From Bacteroidales bacterium (GTDB lineage Bacteria > Bacteroidota > Bacteroidia > Bacteroidales > CG2-30-32-10), in NCBI GenBank assembly GCA_035353855.1, contig DAOQAK010000040.1, positions 1-39,781 on the forward strand: a stretch of 39,781 nt of DNA, read 5' to 3'. The notes below the pieces were generated by a model that had not been told where the DNA came from, did not search any database, and saw only the letters and a list, made by a program, of their open reading frames with translations. Within the stretch, counting starts at the first letter, position 1; every line of letters begins with the position of its first letter. Shown here one piece after another: positions 1 through 8,425 of the stretch. Both the position numbers and the translations under genes were made by a program.

Positions 1-221
1 TCGGTTTGCGATACCCTTTTTCTTTTATTCTAACAAAATTTTAAACAGGCTCTTATAAAGCCTTATTATTATTTGTTAAATTTTAATTAACATAAATTGT
101 AGTATATAAACGATTTAGGTGGTTTGTGAAAAATTGATAAGTAGTTTTACCAATATGGTTTAGAATAAACACTGAAGTATGAAATTGACTTTAAATAAAT
201 ATTAAAAATTGATAGTGAAAA

Positions 222-332
222 TGAGGATGTCTCAAAAAAAAATATCCTTTTCTGAGTTTTGATTATAAAGTTTTCCTTTCAGAAAAATGGTAGAATAATA
301 AAGACCGTCTCGTTACTTTTGAGACAGCCTTT
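222..332. repeat. MITE-like element with IS-type terminal inverted repeats
   Basis: The gene-free stretch 1-353 holds one recognisable structure. TGTCTCAAAA (228-237) is matched by its perfect reverse complement at 317-326. Extending outward, the ends read GAGGATGTCTCAAAA and, on the other strand, AAGGCTGTCTCAAAA, 13 of 15 identical. Termini of the GGCTGTCTCAAAA type are, as I recall, typical of IS1182/IS4-like elements. The 80 bp between the arms are AT-rich and non-coding, so this would be a non-autonomous or decayed element. It lies just 3' of the large surface-protein gene and could also act as its terminator. I see no clear target duplication. The rest of 1-353 shows nothing else. Confidence 0.45.
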
Positions 333-353
333 ATATTATTTCAGAAAATAAGA

Positions 354-3300
354 TTATTTCATAAGTGTTATTGTGCCATTCAATTTGTATTCAATATTAT
401 CAATTCCTAAAGCTTCAATAATATAATAATATACACCATCACTTGCTTCGGTACCGCTATCAGTTTTTCCATCCCAACCTTTGGTTATATCATTCCATTC
501 ATAAATCTTTTTTCCCCAGCGGTTGAATACAACGCAATTAAATGTATTTATACTTCCATATTGAACATGGAAATCATCATTAGCACCATCGCTATTAGGT
601 GTAAATACATTTGGTACAATAATGAAAGAAGGGTTGTCTGTTTTAATTGTAAGACTAAAAGTGTCAGCACAGAAATTAGGTGTACCACTATTTACATATA
701 ATGTAGCAGTAAAGGTATTAGCAGTTGTATAAATATTTTGCGGATTTTGTAAAGTAGATGTATTTCCATCTCCAAAGTCCCAATAATATGTGTCCGCATC
801 AGCTCCTGTAAATGTAAATTGAACAGTAAGTGGAAGAGTACCCGATAAAGGATTTGCAGAAAAACTTGCATCAAGATTTGTTTCTGTTCCAATTACTGCA
901 TTATTTATTTCTGTACAGCCATTGTGGTCGGTAACAGTTAGGCTATATGAACCTGGAATTAGATCAAAGCAAGTTTGAGTTATTTGCCCATTACTCCATA
1001 AATATGTGTATGGTCCAACGCCTCCATTAACATCGGTAGATATTTCACCGTCCTGGCTATTAGGACAAGTTACATCATCCGGATAAAGTGTAATTAAAAG
1101 CTCATTTGGTTGAAGAACTTGAGCAAATGTCGATTGAGTACATCCATTTTTATCACTAACAGTAACAGTATAAGTCCCGGCAGGAACATTTAATGCGGTT
1201 GCAGTACTTTGTGATGGTGTAGTATTCCATAAATAATTATAACCAGGGCCCGGAGTACCACCTGAAGCAATTACTGTTACACTACCATTGCTTTCCCCGT
1301 AACATATTACCGAATCTATATTTGTGATAAGCGCATTTATCTGAGTGGGCTGAAATACTGTATCTGATACGGTATTATTACAACCATTATGATCTGTAAC
1401 GGTTACAGTATAGATTCCTGCAGGAATATTTGATGCAATGAGTGTTGTTTGGGGAGGAATAGTATTCCATAAGTATGTGCATGGGGGAGTTCCGCCGGCT
1501 ACGGCGATTGTTATGCTTCCTGTACTTCCTCCATAACATTTTGCAGAATCAACATCTGTAATATTAGTAAACATTTGTGCCGGTTGTGAAAGGTTTGCAG
1601 CTAGAACATATGAACAACCATTATGATCTGTAACTGTTACCATGTACGTTCCGGCTGTAAGGTTAGATGCTGTTGGTGTATGTTGAACAGGGGTGGTGTT
1701 CCAATTGTAAGTATAAGTTGGGGTCCCTCCGGTTGCTGTTACAGTAAGGCTGCCATTGTTTCCTCCATAGCATTGAATTACTGTAGTATCTGTCATTGAT
1801 GCAGAAAAAGCAGTCGGTTCAAATACTGTTGCGGTAGCAGTAGCTATACAACTGTTATTATCAGTAACCGTTACAGTGTAAGTTCCACCGGGAAGGTTAG
1901 AAGCAGTAGCACTTGATTGAACAGGGTTTGTATTCCAATGATAACTATAACCAGGAGTTCCTCCATTTACAGCAACGCTTATTGACCCATTATTCAATCC
2001 ATGACAAGAAACAGAATCCAGGTTGGAAACTGTTGCTGTAAGTAGAGGTGGTTGTGTTATAACTATTGTATCATATTTTAAACAAGAAAAACTATCGGTA
2101 ACGCAAACAATATATGTTCCAGCTGCCAGGCTATCAGCCGTTGGGTATTGACCACCTGCAGGGCTCCATCCGTATGTGTATGGCTGTACACCACCAGTAG
2201 CAGTAACAGTTGCAGAACCTTCGTATAATCCATAACAACTAATAGTTGAATCGGCAGAAGTAATAGCTGCACTTAAATAACTCACATGAACATCAGCGGT
2301 AGCATTTTTATTTCCTCCGCAGTTATCATGAACATTTAATGAATAAGTAGTATTTGCGGTAGGATAAACAGTTATTGTAGGTGTAGTATAACCGCCGGTC
2401 CAAGTGTATGTAAATGGTGGGTACCCTCCTGTAATCCCTAAATCAATATATATAGGTCCTCCGCTACAACCATAAAGTGTATTGGAATGTACATTTAAAG
2501 GTAAATGATCTTTAATTAAAACAACTATCGTGTCCATTGTAGCGCAAAAAATATTCTGATAGATTATTAAAACAGTGTCTGTTCCTTCAGTAAGTGCATC
2601 AACAAAGGGAGAAATCCAGAAACCTGTTGAATCAGCACCGGGTAATAAAACTAAACTATCGGGGATAACTGCATAATCAGTTCCTTCTATTGCATTACCG
2701 GCAACAGTATAATGGATTACTGTAGTATCAGTAACAGCCTGACTGAAATTAAAACTTACAATTGCATTATTACAACCTTCAACAGCAGCAGTATCTACAT
2801 CAGATGTAAAAGTTGTTTCAGTAAAAGAACCATTAGTTCCGAAACTATTTGCTTCAAGAAAAACGCCAGAATCAAATTCGTCATCACCTGTATCAGCAAT
2901 AGCAAGTTTAATATGATATTTTTGACATGGAGTAACCAGATGCCATGCTGTAAATACTTTAGTAAAACCATCAAATGCTATTGTAGTGCCACCTAAAGCT
3001 TCATTATCTACATATAGAGAAGAATAGGAAAGAGAAGTACATCCGCCTGGAATACCATTTGCTCCCATAGTTCCATTATTTATTGTGTTAATTGCTACAG
3101 GTAAAGTTGTGCCAGGGATAAGTGCTAAATTAATAGCCCCATTTTGATAAGGTCCTGAAATTCCGGGTCCGCTTAGAAAAAAACCAAAAACATCATTATA
3201 TGAAGAACAAACATTTTCAGGGTATTCTTCAGAACCGAATACATAACGAAAACGTATCGTATCAGAAGTGGGTTTAAAATCAAATTCCAGAACACATGCA

Positions 3301-3668
3301 TCTCTTGTTGTATCAGGATTGGTAATTATATTAAGGTCGTCATCACCTGGTAATCCTTTGTGGTTATCCATAAAAAAAGCCACAGGATTACTTATTTCAG
3401 AGCATTTGCCTGTGGATAAAATTATACCTTTATTAAGCCCAAGGTTTGTTGTACTGCCATTAGTAAATGAACCATACATTGAACTGGTTCCTTTAGTTAT
3501 TGTAATATTACTAATATTCACACCTCCGCCTACCAGCACATTCTGTACTAATTGCAAGGGGGTCATCGGTGTGATATTTAGCTGCGCACTTACCTTAAAT
3601 GAAAAAAATGAAAGCAGTATAAACCCTATTATACCAGTAGTGAAATTAGATAGAGTACTTTTTTTCAT
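354..3668 (-). CDS. Large secreted surface protein: choice-of-anchor L, SprB repeats, PKD, type IX (CHU_C) sorting domain
   Basis: 1104-aa exported protein with a Sec signal peptide (residues 1-28, ending in VSA-Q). Domains in order: choice-of-anchor L-like region (about 35-280, with the motif FRYVFGSEEYPE), a Calx-beta-like stretch (about 283-385), an Ig/PKD-like unit (about 395-465), six SprB-type repeats of 75-80 aa (about 466-931; each with a Cys, GGTPxYxYxW, AGTYTVTVTD and NGC), a PKD domain (about 932-1013, YYWDFGDG), and a gliding-motility-associated C-terminal domain (about 1014-1104, PNVFTPNSDG and VFNRWGKKIYEW). That C-terminal domain is the type B signal for type IX secretion. By family it should cross the outer membrane and sit on the cell surface as an adhesin. 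No dedicated partner gene is adjacent. A -7-like box (TTACTTTG on the minus strand, 3750-3757) may be its promoter. The ligand cannot be inferred. Confidence 0.93.
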   Translation of the reverse strand: MKKSTLSNFTTGIIGFILLSFFSFKVSAQLNITPMTPLQLVQNVLVGGGVNISNITITKGTSSMYGSFTNGSTTNLGLNKGIILSTGKCSEISNPVAFFMDNHKGLPGDDDLNIITNPDTTRDACVLEFDFKPTSDTIRFRYVFGSEEYPENVCSSYNDVFGFFLSGPGISGPYQNGAINLALIPGTTLPVAINTINNGTMGANGIPGGCTSLSYSSLYVDNEALGGTTIAFDGFTKVFTAWHLVTPCQKYHIKLAIADTGDDEFDSGVFLEANSFGTNGSFTETTFTSDVDTAAVEGCNNAIVSFNFSQAVTDTTVIHYTVAGNAIEGTDYAVIPDSLVLLPGADSTGFWISPFVDALTEGTDTVLIIYQNIFCATMDTIVVLIKDHLPLNVHSNTLYGCSGGPIYIDLGITGGYPPFTYTWTGGYTTPTITVYPTANTTYSLNVHDNCGGNKNATADVHVSYLSAAITSADSTISCYGLYEGSATVTATGGVQPYTYGWSPAGGQYPTADSLAAGTYIVCVTDSFSCLKYDTIVITQPPLLTATVSNLDSVSCHGLNNGSISVAVNGGTPGYSYHWNTNPVQSSATASNLPGGTYTVTVTDNNSCIATATATVFEPTAFSASMTDTTVIQCYGGNNGSLTVTATGGTPTYTYNWNTTPVQHTPTASNLTAGTYMVTVTDHNGCSYVLAANLSQPAQMFTNITDVDSAKCYGGSTGSITIAVAGGTPPCTYLWNTIPPQTTLIASNIPAGIYTVTVTDHNGCNNTVSDTVFQPTQINALITNIDSVICYGESNGSVTVIASGGTPGPGYNYLWNTTPSQSTATALNVPAGTYTVTVSDKNGCTQSTFAQVLQPNELLITLYPDDVTCPNSQDGEISTDVNGGVGPYTYLWSNGQITQTCFDLIPGSYSLTVTDHNGCTEINNAVIGTETNLDASFSANPLSGTLPLTVQFTFTGADADTYYWDFGDGNTSTLQNPQNIYTTANTFTATLYVNSGTPNFCADTFSLTIKTDNPSFIIVPNVFTPNSDGANDDFHVQYGSINTFNCVVFNRWGKKIYEWNDITKGWDGKTDSGTEASDGVYYYIIEALGIDNIEYKLNGTITLMK

Positions 3669-4124
3669 AAAAATATTATTAATTAAAATTTAAGTTCAAT
3701 GTTCCTTTTGTTTTGGAAAACGTTATTTCTGAATGTTCCTGTGCGGAAACAAAGTAAATATTAATCATAGGTATTACACACAAAAAAATATATTGGAAAA
3801 AAAATTTCATAAATATTTTAAAATATTTTTGTGGGATAATAATCAATTAAAGTTTGTAAATATACATTTTTTTATAAAAACATATGTTTTTGAATTAAAT
3901 TTTTTAGAAAAAAAAACTAAAAAATATATCCTTAAACATTTTAAAATTCTATTTTTCAAATAAATAATTATAAAAATGCGATTTCGAGAAATTAAAAAAA
4001 AGACACAAACTAATATTAAATAGTTGTATAATACTGATTATATATATGTAATAGTCCAATAAATTGTACTAAAACATCTATCTCATCGGCATAACCGCTT
4101 GGTAAAATAAAAAATCGCTATGAA

Positions 4125-4167
4125 GTTGTGTGCTGCCCGTCTTGCCGACGAGGCAGATAGGCACAAC
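4125..4167. repeat. Nested 43-nt hairpin
   Basis: GTTGTG (4125-4130) pairs with CACAAC (4162-4167). Inside it CTGCC pairs with GGCAG, and inside that CGTC pairs with GACG around a short TTGCC loop. It is conspicuously GC-rich in an AT-rich intergenic region. It may be a dispersed palindromic element or part of a structured RNA with the smaller hairpins downstream to about 4278. I cannot assign a known RNA family. Confidence 0.5.
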
Positions 4168-4467
4168 CCAATTAGCTGAACGTGCTTGAAAGCTATATGG
4201 TCTTGAAAGTGTAGTACCTACGGTACAATAAGAAGTGAGTTGTACTTTTTATACCAAGCTGTTGTCCCTAACAGGACATAAAATAAAAAATGTTGTTTCA
4301 ATACAAATTATGATTTTGCGTAATATCAGTTAATAATCGGTGTAACCTGAAATTTTATGCGAATATAAAATTTCTCCAATAGTGATGAATATGATTAGTC
4401 AGGAATTGAATGTGTGATTTACACAAATACGTAAACGGTCGCCGCTGCGACCGCAAAAATAATCTTT

Positions 4468-4570
4468 TATACCGACAGAAAAAAGGTTTGCAAAAATATT
4501 TTTTGTTTTCTGTACGGTATAACTCGTTCTAAACAGTTTTGCTTTTGCAAACCTGATAAGAACGAGTATA
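4468..4570. repeat. 103-bp double-hairpin dispersed repeat, copy A
   Basis: The element runs from TATACCGACAG to AAGAACGAGTATA and has a second copy of identical length at 19966-20068, with about 6 substitutions. It is two consecutive imperfect hairpins. The first pairs ATACCGACAGAAAA with TTTTCTGTACGGTAT. The second pairs ACTCGTTCT with AGAACGAGT and continues inward through CAG/CTG and TTTGC/GCAAA. It has no coding capacity and lies between divergent genes. It looks like a REP/MITE-type mobile palindrome. Confidence 0.75.
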
Positions 4571-4589
4571 ACAAGCATTACTAGCAGCA

Positions 4590-4632
4590 TAACTTGTTCT
4601 AATAATTTTTAAAATTAGATAAGAACGAGTAA
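4590..4632. repeat. Third, shorter hairpin of the same family
   Basis: ACTTGTTCT (4592-4600) pairs, with one G-T wobble, with AGAACGAGT (4622-4630). The right arm carries the same GATAAGAACGAGT signature as the second hairpin of the 103-bp repeat 20 bp upstream. The loop is AT-only (AATAATTTTTAAAATTAG). It is best read as a partial or diverged copy of the second hairpin module. Confidence 0.55.
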
Positions 4633-4720
4633 ACAGCAGCATGGAAATCCAAGAGCAAACAAGTATTCCACCCCGATGGTATCGGAATTAAAAAAGAATG
4701 GGTATATCATAATAAATAAA

Positions 4721-4728
4721 TACTTTTG
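4721..4728 (+). promoter_or_regulatory. Candidate -7 box for the BatA-domain gene
   Basis: TACTTTTG is an exact match to the Bacteroidota -7 consensus TAnnTTTG and lies 26 nt before the ATG at 4755. No good TTTG -33 element is visible 19-21 nt upstream, so the call rests on the -7 box and its position. Confidence 0.4.
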
Positions 4729-4754
4729 TCATCTGAATAAATGAAAAAGCTTAA

Positions 4755-6812
4755 ATGAAATTTGTAAATCCATATTTTTTATTTGCATTATTTACAATAG
4801 CAATACCTGTAATTATTCATTTATTTAATTTTCGACGTTATCGCCGGATACTATTCAGTAATGTGTCTTTTCTGAAAGAAATAAAACAGGAAACACAAAA
4901 AAAATCCAAGATCAAACATTTTTTGATATTGCTTGCCAGAATATTAACTATTTCTTCATTGGTACTTGCTTTTGCGCAACCATATATTCCGCTGGGGGCA
5001 AAGGTTATTAATAAAAAAGGGAGTGTTGTTAGTATATATATTGACAATTCTTTCAGTATGCAATCTATAGGGAAAAAAGGCACATTGCTGGAAGAAGCAA
5101 TATCGAAGGCTAAAGAAATTGCTGAATCATACAAGCCTGCTGATATTTTTCAGTTGCTGACAAATGATTTTGAAGGCAAGCATCAGTTTTATTACACTAA
5201 AGAAGAATTTTTGCAATTATTAAATGAAGTTGCTGTTTCGCCTTCAGTAAAAAAGCTTTCAGAAATATTGACCCGGCAGAATGATTTATTCTCAACAGTA
5301 AAAAGTAAAGAAAAAGTTTCATTTATTATTTCTGATTTTTCGGAAATGAATTTTGATTTTGATAAATTGAAAATAGATACCTCGGTATATATTCATTTGA
5401 TTCCATTAACAGCAAATGAAAAAAATAATTTATTTATTGATAGCTGTTGGTATGATACACCGGTTATACAAATGGGAAAACAAGTTCAATTATCAGTATT
5501 GATTAAAAATATTTCGAATGAGGATGCAGAAAAGATCCCATTGAAATTAGTTATTAATGGTAAACAAAAATCATTGGCAAGTGTTGATATTACAGCTGGT
5601 TCGGAAACCGAAGCAAAGTTATCATATACCATTTCTGAAGTAGGAATGCAAAATGCATATGTTGAAATTATTGATAACCCTGTTGTGTTTGATGATAAGT
5701 TTTATTTTTCGTATGAAGTTGCTCAGAAGATTAAGGTACTCAATATTTGTCAGTCGGAAAATATATATATCAATGCTCTTTTTCAAAATGATTCATTAAT
5801 AGATTATAAAATCCTTAATATTAATAAACTTGATTATTCATCGATACCTCAATCTGATTTTGTTATTATCGACGGAATAAAAACCATTTCAAGCGGACTG
5901 GAAAAGGAATTATTGAAATATACCATGAATGGCGGTACACTTGCAGTTTTTCCGGGAGTTGAAATGGATATCAATTCGTATAATTCTTTTTTAAATGCCA
6001 TGAGTGCGCCGGTTTTTCAGAAGCTTGATACAGCCGATACAAAAGTTTCTAAAGTAAATGAAGAACATAAAATTTTTACCGATGTGTTTGAAAAAGTATC
6101 CGATGATATGGACCTCCCTATTGTAAAATCGCATTACCCGCTTAAAAGTAAAACACTTTCATCTGATGAAAAAATTATGGAATTGCAAAATGGAGAACCT
6201 TTTATTTTATCATATAAGTATGGGAAAGGAAACCTGTATATTTCCTCTGTGCCTGTTGATGCTGAATTCAGCAACTTTCCAAAACATGCCATATTTGTTC
6301 CTGCATTATACAATATGACATTATTCAGTATTCCTGCCAGGAAATTATTTTATACTATTGGAGATGATGAATCTATAGAAGTTAAAAAACAGGATCTTTC
6401 TGGAGATATGACTTTTAAAATAAGATCATCTGAAAAAAAATTTGAAATAATTCCTGAACATAAAAATATGGATATGCAAACATATATTTATCCGCACGAC
6501 CAGATAAAAGAGGCAGGGAATTATATTATAAAGCTTGGCAATAATGATATTGCAGGGGTTTCATTTAATTATAACCGTAATGAATCAGTAATGAAATTTG
6601 AAACAGATGAACAAATTTCTGATGAAATAAAAGCTGCTACAGCAAAATCGGAATCTTATAAAAAAATTGATGTGCTTGACCTGAAAAGTAAAACAGTTTC
6701 AAAAGCAATTGAAGAAATAAATCAGGGAGTCCGTTTATGGAAACTTTTTATATTCCTTTCTCTTGTGTTTATTTTCGCTGAAATAGCATTATTAAGATAC
6801 GTGAGGGATTGA
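4755..6812 (+). CDS. BatA-domain membrane protein with von Willebrand/GATase-like core
   Basis: 685 aa. The N-terminus matches the BatA (aerotolerance regulator N-terminal) domain: a first membrane helix at about 5-24, then HLFNFRRYRRILFSNVSFL, a basic region and a second helix at about 55-77. A VWA-like segment follows (about 90-200, IYIDNSFSMQSIG, resembling a DxSxS metal-binding motif, and SFIISDFSEM). The middle (about 225-330) is beta-rich and CARDB/Ig-like, and about 335-520 resembles a GATase-like fold with a beta-strand VIIDG and a GGTLAVFPG turn. A final helix near 660-680 ends in RYVRD. By family it should sit in the inner membrane with a large periplasmic part. Bacteroidota carry many such stand-alone proteins and the precise role is unknown. 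UbiA and maf follow in the same direction (56-nt and 5-nt gaps), suggesting co-transcription. Confidence 0.85.
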   Translation: MKFVNPYFLFALFTIAIPVIIHLFNFRRYRRILFSNVSFLKEIKQETQKKSKIKHFLILLARILTISSLVLAFAQPYIPLGAKVINKKGSVVSIYIDNSFSMQSIGKKGTLLEEAISKAKEIAESYKPADIFQLLTNDFEGKHQFYYTKEEFLQLLNEVAVSPSVKKLSEILTRQNDLFSTVKSKEKVSFIISDFSEMNFDFDKLKIDTSVYIHLIPLTANEKNNLFIDSCWYDTPVIQMGKQVQLSVLIKNISNEDAEKIPLKLVINGKQKSLASVDITAGSETEAKLSYTISEVGMQNAYVEIIDNPVVFDDKFYFSYEVAQKIKVLNICQSENIYINALFQNDSLIDYKILNINKLDYSSIPQSDFVIIDGIKTISSGLEKELLKYTMNGGTLAVFPGVEMDINSYNSFLNAMSAPVFQKLDTADTKVSKVNEEHKIFTDVFEKVSDDMDLPIVKSHYPLKSKTLSSDEKIMELQNGEPFILSYKYGKGNLYISSVPVDAEFSNFPKHAIFVPALYNMTLFSIPARKLFYTIGDDESIEVKKQDLSGDMTFKIRSSEKKFEIIPEHKNMDMQTYIYPHDQIKEAGNYIIKLGNNDIAGVSFNYNRNESVMKFETDEQISDEIKAATAKSESYKKIDVLDLKSKTVSKAIEEINQGVRLWKLFIFLSLVFIFAEIALLRYVRD

Positions 6813-6868
6813 CCTTTGAACCTTTTATATTTGATATATTTTTATAAATTTGTAGTAAAATTAATTTA

Positions 6869-7801
6869 ATGACACCGTTTCTAAGGCTTATACGTTTTCC
6901 AAATCTTTTAATGATTATATTGATACAATACTTATTTAGGTATTGTATTATTGTGCCTGTAATGAATACAGAGCATATTAGCCCTGCTTTCAGTCATTTT
7001 GATTTTGCATTACTTGTTTTGTCAACAGTACTTATTGCAGCTGCAGGTTATGCCATTAATGATTATTTTGATATTCGTTCTGACAGAATTAACCGTCCTG
7101 ATAAAATCGTTATCGGTAAACATTTATCGCGCAGGTTTGCAATGCTTATTCATACGATTTTTAATATTGTTGCAGTATTAATTGGAACATACCTGAGTTA
7201 TAAGGTACATTCATATAAGCTTGCACCTATCTTTATTATTATTTCAATACTTTTATGGTTGTATTCAGTAAAGTACAAATCGTATTTTCTGGTAGGTAAT
7301 ATAATAGTTGCTTTTGTATCTGCTTTTACGATTATAATAGTGTGGTTGTTTGATATGTATGCATTACGTTTATCGGGACAGGCAATCATTGCAAATTACC
7401 GACTTCTGAATTTTTTCCTTTGGGCATACATATCATATTCATTTGCTACTTCTTTAATCCGTGAAATAATTAAAGATATTGAAGATTTTGAAGGCGATGC
7501 AAAATGTGGATGTTCTACATTGCCAGTAGTTATGGGTGTATCGAAAACAAAATATGTTTTGATAGGAATTATAACTATAGTTATTGCTTCGTTGGTTTAT
7601 ATTGATATTATTATTTATCCTTTACATTTTGCAATTATATTCTGGTATATTTTGCTTTTGTTGGTTTTGCCTTTTGTATATATGATATATGTTGTAATTA
7701 TAGCAAAAGATAAATCGGATTACAGCTTTTTAAGTAATATTTCCAAATTTATAATGATTGCCGGGGCTGCGTCTATGGCGCTGACTTTCTCCCTGTTTTA
7801 A
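6869..7801 (+). CDS. UbiA-family prenyltransferase (GGGP geranylgeranyltransferase-like)
   Basis: 310-aa polytopic membrane protein of the UbiA superfamily, with about 8-9 hydrophobic helices. It has both Asp-rich motifs that bind prenyl diphosphate through Mg2+: NDYFDIRSDRINRPDK in the first cytoplasmic loop (about 66-81) and DIEDFEGDAKCG in the second (about 203-214). Family members attach a prenyl chain to an aromatic ring, haem, or glycerol lipid. Homologues in Bacteroidota are commonly annotated as geranylgeranylglycerol-phosphate geranylgeranyltransferases, but motifs alone do not settle the acceptor. There are two TAnnTTTG boxes in the 56-nt upstream gap (6826-6833 and 6845-6852), so it may also have its own promoter. 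maf starts 5 nt after its stop. Confidence 0.88.
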   Translation: MTPFLRLIRFPNLLMIILIQYLFRYCIIVPVMNTEHISPAFSHFDFALLVLSTVLIAAAGYAINDYFDIRSDRINRPDKIVIGKHLSRRFAMLIHTIFNIVAVLIGTYLSYKVHSYKLAPIFIIISILLWLYSVKYKSYFLVGNIIVAFVSAFTIIIVWLFDMYALRLSGQAIIANYRLLNFFLWAYISYSFATSLIREIIKDIEDFEGDAKCGCSTLPVVMGVSKTKYVLIGIITIVIASLVYIDIIIYPLHFAIIFWYILLLLVLPFVYMIYVVIIAKDKSDYSFLSNISKFIMIAGAASMALTFSLF

Positions 7802-7806
7802 CTGCC

Positions 7807-8391
7807 ATGATGCTTTCCGAAAAATTAAAAAAATATAATATAATTCTTGCTTCCCAATCGCCACGCAGGCAAATGCTTTTAAAAGGGCTTGATATTAATT
7901 ACACTTTAAAATTAAAAGATGTAAATGAAGATTTTCCCAGGCATTTAAAACGTGAGGAAATTGCGCTTTACCTGGCTGAAAAAAAAGCCAATGCATTCAA
8001 TAATGATTTGCTAGATGATACTCTTATTATTACTGCTGATACAATAGTATGGATAAATAACCAGGTACTAGGAAAACCTAAAGATTTCAATGATGCAGTT
8101 CGTATTCTTAAAATATTATCGGGTCATGAACACGAAGTGATCACGGCAATCTGCCTGAAGACAAAACTAAAAACAACTTCATTTTTCTCACTCACCAAAG
8201 TTGCTTTTAAAGAACTTTCAGAAGAAGAAATACACTATTATATCAATAATTATAAACCTTATGATAAAGCCGGCGCTTATGGTGCACAGGAATGGATAGG
8301 CTATGTAGCAATAAAACATATTGAAGGATCGTACTTCAATGTGATGGGGCTTCCAACAAGGCTTTTGTATGATGAGCTTTTAAAATTTTAA
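7807..8391 (+). CDS. maf: Maf-family nucleotide pyrophosphatase
   Basis: 194-aa cytosolic Maf protein, the usual family length. The signature motifs are present: ILASQSPRRQMLLKGL at the N-terminus (SxSPRR), the catalytic-Asp region TADTIVWINNQVLGKP at about 79-94, and YDKAGAYGAQEWIG followed by IEGSYFNVMGLP at the C-terminus. Maf proteins hydrolyse dTTP/UTP or modified nucleotides to the monophosphate and pyrophosphate. The YhdE (dTTP/UTP) type has this KAGAYGAQ arrangement. The gene starts 5 nt after the UbiA stop and is probably translated from the same message. Two ATGs are adjacent (7807, 7810); either could serve as start. It converges with the next gene, leaving a 34-nt gap with no obvious terminator. 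Confidence 0.93.
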   Translation: MMLSEKLKKYNIILASQSPRRQMLLKGLDINYTLKLKDVNEDFPRHLKREEIALYLAEKKANAFNNDLLDDTLIITADTIVWINNQVLGKPKDFNDAVRILKILSGHEHEVITAICLKTKLKTTSFFSLTKVAFKELSEEEIHYYINNYKPYDKAGAYGAQEWIGYVAIKHIEGSYFNVMGLPTRLLYDELLKF

Positions 8392-8425
8392 AATAAAGAA
8401 AAAGATTAATAATAGTAGCTTAATT

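Larger units (their letters stand above)
3669..4754. other. 1.1-kb gene-free region, AT-rich then hairpin-rich
   Basis: No credible gene is present. 3669-4080 is extremely AT-rich and carries the upstream region of the minus-strand surface-protein gene. 4081-4640 is more complex. It contains a strong nested hairpin (4125-4167), small hairpins GTACC-TAC-GGTAC (4214-4226) and TGTCC-N6-GGACA (4263-4278), TGTGT-N5-ACACA (4411-4425), a 7-bp stem CGGTCGC/GCGACCG with a 4-nt loop (4436-4453), the 103-bp double-hairpin repeat (4468-4570) and a third related hairpin (4590-4632). The last 100 bp carry the promoter of the next plus-strand gene. The short open frames here are AT-driven or run across palindromes. 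Confidence 0.7.

Noticed and set aside
211..225. 15-bp word (gatagtgaaaatgag) shared with 38430-38444, both downstream of type IX genes
   Set aside because: In a 40-kb AT-rich window a few exact 15-mer pairs are expected by chance; no further similarity flanks either site.
1130..2000. CRISPR-like or tandem DNA repeats
   Set aside because: The regular repeats are codons of the SprB protein units, with no spacer structure.
3733..3963. 76-aa plus-strand open frame in the AT-rich intergenic region
   Set aside because: Composition is almost all Lys, Phe, Asn and Ile, as expected of AT-rich non-coding DNA; no motif and no credible promoter.
4081..4300. Group II intron or attC-like identity for the hairpin cluster
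   Set aside because: No recognisable domain V, reverse transcriptase or integron integrase nearby; kept only as an unidentified structured region.
4399..4590. 63-aa minus-strand open frame
   Set aside because: It runs across the hairpins and the dispersed repeat; any protein similarity would come from the palindromes.
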